Of a stretch of DNA of 8,565 nucleotides, positions 1 through 6,600 are shown piece after piece. The notes under the pieces were generated by a model that was given only the letters and a program-made list of their open reading frames with translations, was not told where the DNA came from and did no database searches. Within the stretch, counting starts at the first letter, position 1. Every line of letters starts with the position of its first letter. Both the position numbers and the translations under genes were made by a program. The stretch lies in the NCBI GenBank assembly GCA_050699815.1, contig JBOHFT010000191.1, positions 1-8,565 on the forward strand, given 5' to 3'. The DNA comes from GCA-003244245 sp050699815. Lineage in GTDB: Bacteria > Actinomycetota > Actinomycetes > Mycobacteriales > Pseudonocardiaceae.

Positions 1-465
1 GGCGCGATGGTCTCGGTCCAAGCGAGTGAGCAGGAGGTCGCCGCGCTGCTGGCCGGCCGCGAGCAACAGGTCGCGATCGCCGCGGTCAATGGGCCCGCGG
101 CCACGGTGATCTCCGGCGACGCGGACGCCGTCGCCGAGGTCGCCCGACAATGCCAGGCCCAAGGACGCAAGGTCACCCGGTTGCGGGTCGCGCACGCGTT
201 TCACTCCCCCCACATCGACGCGATCCTGCCCCAGCTACGCGAGGCGGCCGAGGCGCTGACCTATCACCCGCCGAGCATCCCGGTCGTGTCCAACCTCACC
301 GGCACACCCACCGCCGACCTGTGCTGTCCCGACTATTGGGTCTCCCAGGCCCGTCATACCGTCCGGTTCCGCGACACGCTGGGCTGGGCAGGCGCTCAAG
401 GCGTCACCGGCTTTTTGGAGTTGGGCCCCCAGGCGCAGCTATGCGCCCTAGGTCCGGACTGCCTC
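1..465 (+). other. Acyltransferase domain AT1 (partial, malonyl-CoA type)
   Basis: This is the second half of the AT fold of module A, ending after the LGPDCLD segment. HAFH at 193-204 predicts malonyl-CoA as the extender, adding a C2 unit with no alpha branch. The N-terminal half, including the nucleophilic Ser and the carboxylate-binding Arg, is not in the window, so activity cannot be judged. The protein between 1 and 300 aligns colinearly with AT2 at 4698-4997. Confidence 0.9.
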
Positions 466-549
466 GACGACCACACCGGAGCGGTATTCGCCGCGGCAGG
501 CAGGCAAGGCCGCGATGAGACCGAGACCCTCGCGACCGCAGTCGCTCAG
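1..549 (+). CDS. Type I modular polyketide synthase, partial (upstream of gap): C-terminal half of acyltransferase AT1
   Basis: This frame-1 stretch is open from base 1 to the N gap and encodes the C-terminal half of a PKS acyltransferase, which loads an extender unit onto the ACP of its module. The sequence begins at Gly-Ala-Met-Val, which aligns without indels to residues in AT2 at 4698. The catalytic GHSxGE motif therefore lies to the left of the window. Visible landmarks are AAVNGP (79-96), the specificity motif HAFH (193-204), YWV followed by TVRF (334-372) and FLELGP (409-426). HAFH is the signature of malonyl-CoA-specific ATs; methylmalonyl ATs usually have YASH. The ATG at 7 is internal to the domain and is not a start. 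The frame continues to a stop at 673-675, but only because it runs out of frame after the Ns. This piece almost certainly belongs to the same gene as the CDS that follows the gap. Confidence 0.93.
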
Positions 550-559
550 NNNNNNNNNN
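550..559. other. Assembly gap (10 N) inside the AT1-to-KR1 linker
   Basis: Ten undetermined bases separate the codon for Gln (547-549) from a GAGHDVDW peptide starting at 561. The same linker in AT2 reads from Gln at 5256 to VDW ending at 5288. The frame is 1 before the gap and 3 after it, so the true number of missing bases should be 2 modulo 3 (for example 5, 8 or 11). A true gap of 5 would make this linker exactly as long as the one in AT2. Ten is probably a scaffolder placeholder. Confidence 0.95.
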
Positions 560-560
560 C

Positions 561-660
561 GGGGCCGGCCACGACGTCGACTGGGCGGCGCTGCACACCG
601 GCGGGCGTCAGGTCCAACTGCCGACGTATGCGTTCCAACGGCAACGCTACTGGCTGCAAG
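561..660 (+). other. Post-AT linker of module A, ending in YAFQRQRYWL
   Basis: The post-AT linker wraps back over the KS-AT unit in known KS-AT structures and ends in a strongly conserved motif. Here that motif, YAFQRQRYWL, is at 627-656. The identical ten residues recur after AT2 at 5337-5366. The left part of this linker is lost in the N gap. Confidence 0.88.
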
Positions 661-3600
661 CCCCCCCACCGGTAGGCGACCTGAACGCCACCGGGGTAGA
701 CCCGGCCGAGGCTCGGTTCTGGGAAGCGGTGGAGCTCGGTGACCTGGAGACGCTGGCTGCGACGCTCGAGGTTGGTGAGGAGCAGCAATCTTCGTTGAGT
801 GTGGTGTTGCCTGCATTGTCGACGTGGCGCCAGCAGCGCCGTGGTCAGTCGACGGTGGAGGGTTGGCGGTACCGCGTGATATGGAAGCCGTTGATTGACA
901 CTTCCACGACGATGCTGTCGGGGACGTGGCTGGTGGTCATTCCCGCCAGTCATGCCGACCACGAGCTGATCGCGGCTTGTGCCGAAGGGCTGGGCGGCCA
1001 TGACGTCCGTGTTGTCCCGATCGTGTGGGATGGCGAGGCCGAGGATGCCGAGCTTGTCCAGCGCATCCGCACGGCTCTGGGAGATGACGTGCTGGCGGAC
1101 GGCTCCCCGGACGTGCCGTTGGCGGATGGTGTGCTGTCCCTGTTGGCGTTGGACGAGCACCCGCACCCGGCGTATCCCGCGGTCCCATGTGGTGTGGCGA
1201 GCACGCTCGCGTTGGTGCGGGCACTGGGGGAGGCGGGACTCGAGGCGCCGTTGTGGTGTGCGACTCGTGGCGCGGTGTCGGTGGGACGCGCCGACCGCTT
1301 GGACGCACCCGTGCAGGCGCTGGTGTGGGGTTTGGGTCGGGTAGTGGGCCTGGAGCACCCGCGGCGTTGGGGCGGGCTGGTCGATCTTCCCGAGATCGTG
1401 GATGAGCGGGCATTGACGCGCCTGCGCGGCGTGCTCGCTGGCCTGGATGGTGAGGATCAGGTCGCGGTGCGTGCCTCGGGGATCTTCGCGCGGCGGTTGG
1501 TGCGAGCCGCCCTCGGCCAAAGCCCGACCCCGGCAGGTACGTGGAAACCGCGAGGAACCGTGCTGGTCACCGGTGGCACCGGGGCGCTGGGGGCTCAGGT
1601 CGCCCGTTGGCTGGCCCGCAACGGTGCCGCGCACCTTGTGCTCACCAGTCGTCAGGGACGGGCGGCTCCAGCCGCGAGTGAGTTGGAGGCAGAGCTGACC
1701 GAGTTGGGCGCCGAGGTGACGGTCGCGGCGTGCGATGTGGCTGACCGCGAGGCGCTCGCGCAACTGTTGGCCGGGCTGCCGGCGGAGCGCCCGTTGACCG
1801 CGGTGGTGCATGCCGCGGGGGTGAGCCAGTCGACTGCGTTAGCTGAGACCAGCCTGGGCGAGTTCGCTGATGTTGTCAGCGCCAAGGTCGCGGGTGCCGT
1901 GAACCTGCATGATCTGCTCGAACATGAGCCCGTGACCGGCAACACCCTGGATGCCTTCGTGCTCTTCTCTTCGGTCGCGGGGGTCTGGGGCAGCGGAGGC
2001 CAGGGGGCCTACGCGGCGGCGAACGCGTTCTTGGACGCGTTCGCGCAGCATCGCCGGGAGCGCGATCGTGCGGCGGTCTCGCTGGCGTGGGGCCCGTGGG
2101 CCGGCGGAGGTATGACCGAGGGTGGGGTTGCATCGCAGTTGCGCCGGCGTGGGCTTTCCGCCATGGCGCCAGAGCTGGCAATCACCGCGTTGCAGCAAGC
2201 AGTGGACGATGACGAGACCTGCCTGGCTGTTGCCGACGTCCAGTGGGACCGTTTCGTCCCGACGTTCACCGTCGCCCGCTCCAGCCCTCTGCTCTGTGAG
2301 CTACCTGAGGCCCAGCGGGCGCTCGAGGCCGCCGACGCGCCGCCTGGCGGCCCAGCATCTGACGGGTCCGCGCTACGGCAACGTCTGTCGGGCATGTCCC
2401 AAGTCGAGGGTGAGCGTGCCGTGGTGGAGTTGGTGCGTGCCGAGGCCGGAATCGTCTTGGGTCATGCGGGAGCGGAGGCGGTAGAGGCGGGGAGAGCGTT
2501 CCGGGATCTGGGGTTCGACTCGTTGACCGCAGTGGAGTTGCGCAACCGGTTGGGCGCCGCGACGGGATTGCGGCTGCCGGCGACGTTGGTGTTTGACCAT
2601 CCCACACCCGCGGTACTGGCCAGGCACGTGCGAACGCAGCTGTTGGGTGTGCGGGCCGAAGGCGAGGCTGCTGTCCCTCCTGTGACGGCGTCCGAGGACG
2701 AGCCGATCGCGATCGTGGCGATGAGCTGCCGTTTCCCAGGCGGAGTGCGGACTCCGGAAGAGCTGTGGGAGCTGGTGCGCGCGGGCGGTGACGCGATCTC
2801 GGCGTTCCCCAACGATCGTGGGTGGGCCCTCGGCCGGTTGTATGACCCGGACCCTGAGCGCGCGGGGTGCAGCTATGTGCGTGAGGGTGGGTTCCTGTAT
2901 GACGCCGCCGAGTTCGACGCCGCGTTCTTCGGTATCAGCCCGCGGGAGGCGTTGGCGACCGACCCGCAGCAGCGGTTGCTGCTGGAGGCCGCGTGGGAGG
3001 CGTTCGAGCGGGCCGGCATCGACCCGCTGTCAGTGCGGGGCAGCGACACCGGGGTGTTCGTCGGGATAACCCCCAACGACTACACCGCACGGTTGCAGCA
3101 GGCGCCGGAGGGGCTGGAGGGTCATCTGGTGACGGGTGGCGCGGGCAGCGTCGCCTCGGGCCGGGTGGCGTACACGTTTGGGTTGCAGGGGCCCGCGGTG
3201 TCCGTCGACACGGCGTGCTCGTCGTCGTTGGTGGCGTTGCATCTGGCGTGCCAGGCCCTACGTCACGGCGAGTGCTCGTCGGCGTTGGCCGCTGGGGTAT
3301 CGGTGATGGCCAACCCAGCGGGGTTTGTGGCGTTCAGCAGGCAGCGTGGGTTGGCGCCGGACGGACGCTGCAAGGCGTTCTCGGCGGCCGCTGACGGCAC
3401 CGGCTGGTCCGAGGGCGTGGGCGTGCTGTTGGTGGAGCGGCTGTCGGACGCTCGCCGCAATGGTCACCCGGTGTTGGCGATGGTGCGTGGCAGCGCGGTC
3501 AACCAGGACGGCGCCAGCAACGGGTTGACGGCTCCGAACGGCCCATCCCAGCAGCGGGTGATCCGTCAAGCGCTGGCCAACGCGGGGCTGTCGGCCGCTC

Positions 3601-6600
3601 AGGTGGATGCGGTCGAGGCGCATGGCACCGGCACGGTACTGGGGGACCCGATCGAGGCGCAGGCGCTCGCGGCCACCTACGGCGCCGACCGGGCTGAAGG
3701 GCGGCCGGTGTGGGTGGGATCGTTGAAGTCCAACATCGGTCATGCCCAGGCGGCGGCCGGGGTGGGTGGGGTCATCAAGATGGTGATGGCGCTCACGTAT
3801 GAGCTGCTGCCCCCAACACTGCACGTCGAGCGGCCGTCGGCGCATGTGGACTGGTCGGATGGTGGGGTGGCGCTGCTGACCGAGGCCATTCCGTGGCCGG
3901 AGGGCGGTCAGCCGCGCCGGGCTGGGGTGTCCTCGTTCGGGATCAGCGGCACCAACGCCCACGTGATCCTCGAGCAGGCCCCACCCCCCGAGCACAGCCA
4001 GCCCGCCGACAGCGCCACCGCCACTGACGCCACTGACGATGGCGGGACAGTGGCCTGGGTGGTGTCCGGTCGGGGGCAGGAGGCGCTGCGAGCGCAGGCC
4101 CGACGGTTGCGCGACTATGTGGGGTCACGTCCCGAGTTGGAACCGGTCGATGTCGGCTATTCGCTGGTCATGTCCCGATCGCTGCTCGAGCATCGCGCGG
4201 TGGTGATGGGCGGTGACCGGGAGGAGCTGCTGGCCGGGTTGGACGCCCTTGCCGATGCCACCCCAGCCGCCGGTGTGGCACAGGGGGTGGCCTCCGACGC
4301 CCACGTGGCGGTGCTGTTCCCAGGCCAAGGCGCGCAACGGCCTGGGATGGGCCGTCAGCTGTATGAGACGTTCCCGGTGTTCGCCGACGCGTTGGACGCG
4401 GTGTGCGCGCACCTGGACGGCCATCTCGAGCGACCGGTGCGCAACGTCCTGTTCGCTGAGCCCGGCACTGCCGAAGCGCACCTCTTGGACGAGACGGTGT
4501 TCGCCCAGGCGGGGCTGTTCGCCGTCGAGGTGGCGCTGTTCCGGCTGGTCCAGCATTGGGGACTCACCCCGGACTTCCTGGTCGGCCACTCGATCGGTGA
4601 GCTGGCCGCGGCGCACGTAGGCGGGGTGTGGTCCCTGGCCGACGCCTCCGCGCTGGTGGCTGCCCGCGGCCGGCTCATGCAGGCGCTGCCTCAGACCGGC
4701 GCGATGGTGGCGGTGGAGGCCGGTGAGGAGGAGATGTCGACGCTGCTCGCGGGCTTCCAGCAGCAGGTCGCGATCGCCGCGGTAAATGGGCCCGCCTCGA
4801 CGGTGATATCCGGCGATGCTGACGCGGTAGCCGAGATCGCTCGGCTGTGCCAGGCAGGAGGGCACGCAACGAAACGGTTGCGTGTCAGCCATGCGTTCCA
4901 CTCCTCCCACATTGACGGGATGCTCGCCGAGTTCGGTCGCGTCGCGCAGGGACTGACGTTCAATCCGCCGGCCATCCGGATCGTGTCCAACCTCACCGGG
5001 CAACCCGCCGACGCCGAACAGGTCTGCTCACCCGAGTATTGGGTGCGCCACGCCCGCCACACCGTGCGGTTCATGGACGGGCTGCGCTGGCTCGGCGCAC
5101 AAGGGGTGGCCGCCTTCTTGGAGCTGGGTCCCGGTGGAAGGCTGTGCGCGCTGGGGCCGGACTGCTTGGACTCTGACGACCAGACCGGCGTGGTGTTCGC
5201 GCCCGCGTTGCGTGACGGCCGGCCCGAGGCGCAGTCCCTGACCGGCGCGATGGCGCAGATGTGCGTGCAGGGTGCCAGCGTGGACTGGCAGACGATGCTC
5301 GCCCGACGAGACGCCCGGCGGGTGGAGCTGCCCACCTATGCGTTCCAACGACAACGCTATTGGCTGAGCGCGCCCGCGACAGGGAACGGGACCTCGGCCG
5401 GGGTGCAACCTACGGAGCATCCGCTGCTCGATGTCGGGGTGGCGTTGGCCGACGCCGACGGTCTCGTGCTCACCGGCCGGCTGTCCACACAAACCCATCC
5501 CTGGCTCGCCGACCATGTCGTCTCAGGGCTAGTGACGCTCCCTGGCACGGCTTTTCTGGAGCTGGCGGTCCAGGCCGGCGACCAAGTCGGCTGTGATCTG
5601 GTCTCCGAGCTCATCCTGGAGATCCCGCTCGTCCTCCCCGAGGACGGCGCGGTGGTGGTGCAGATCGTGGTGGGTGGGCCTGACGAGTCCGCCCGGCGCA
5701 GCTTGAGCGTGCACTCCCGACGGGAGGACCCCTCCGGTCAGGGTCTACAGTCTGGGACAGAGTGGACACGGCACGCTCACGGCGTGCTCGCCAACGGCCC
5801 GACCGCTACAGGGACGGGGTCGGGCACCACGAGTGCATGGCCCCCGGCGGGCGCGGTGGCGGTCGACCTGGCCGGCCTGTACGACCGTCTGGCTGAGCAG
5901 GGTCTGGGCTACGGGCCCGTGTTCCGGGGACTCCGCGCGGCGTGGCGGCGAGACGAGGAGATCTTCGCCGAGGTCGGATTGCCCCAACAGGCGCACGCCG
6001 ACGCCGGGCTGTACGGGCTGCACCCGGCGCTGCTCGATGCCGCCCTCCACACCTTGGCGCTGACTCCGCTCGCCCAGCACCCGGACACGGACCAGCACAT
6101 GGACAGGGCGGGGGCGGGGATGAGGCTGCCGTTCTCCTGGTCTGGAGTGTGTCTCCACGCGCAAGGCGCCACAGGGTTGCGCGCGCGGTTGTGGCCGGTG
6201 GGGCCCGATGCGGTGGGGCTGGCGGTCACCGACGAAACGGGTGCGCCGCTGATGTCGGCGGAGTCGTTGGTGACGCGGGCGGTGTCCGCCGAGCAGCTGC
6301 GGGCCGCGCGCGGCGGGGATCACGAGTCGCTCTCATGTGTGAGCTGGGTGGAGCTGCCGGTCGAGCCGCGGCCGGCGGCGGGTGAGTGGACCGTGGTGGG
6401 CACCGACGGGCTGGGGTTGTGTGCGGGGTTGACCGCCGCCGGGGTGACGACAACCGCGTACCCAGATCTTGGGGTCTTCGCGGAGGCTGTGGCAGGCGGC
6501 GGACCGGTTCCCGATGTGGTACTGGTCGCCCGTGCGTCCGCCGCCGAGCCGGGCGGCGCCCAGCCAGACTTTGGTGGTGTGGTGGGGACGGCGCGGGCGG

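Noticed and set aside
7..675. ATG at 7 as a gene start with a stop at 673-675
   Set aside because: The ATG codes an internal Met of the AT (GAMV also occurs in AT2 at 4698), and the tail after the Ns is out of frame with the conserved YAFQRQRYWL linker. It is not a 222-residue gene.
660..870. Possible remnant of a dehydratase between AT1 and KR1
   Set aside because: There is no HxxxGxxxxP motif and the stretch is too short; it matches a dimerization element.
546..1811. Long open reading frame on the minus strand (421 codons)
   Set aside because: It is antisense to KR1, and high-GC coding DNA often leaves the opposite strand open. Its translation is Arg/Pro/His-rich low-complexity sequence with no recognisable domain, and it runs into the N gap.
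2697..3980. KS as a loading (KSQ) or trans-AT type domain
   Set aside because: The active site is Cys and not Gln, and an AT lies directly downstream in cis, so it is an ordinary extending cis-AT KS.
3258..5003. Minus-strand open frames opposite KS and AT2 (3258-3995 and 4125-5003)
   Set aside because: They lie fully inside strongly conserved PKS domains, their peptides are Arg/His/Gln-rich and not protein-like, and no ribosome-binding site or context supports them.
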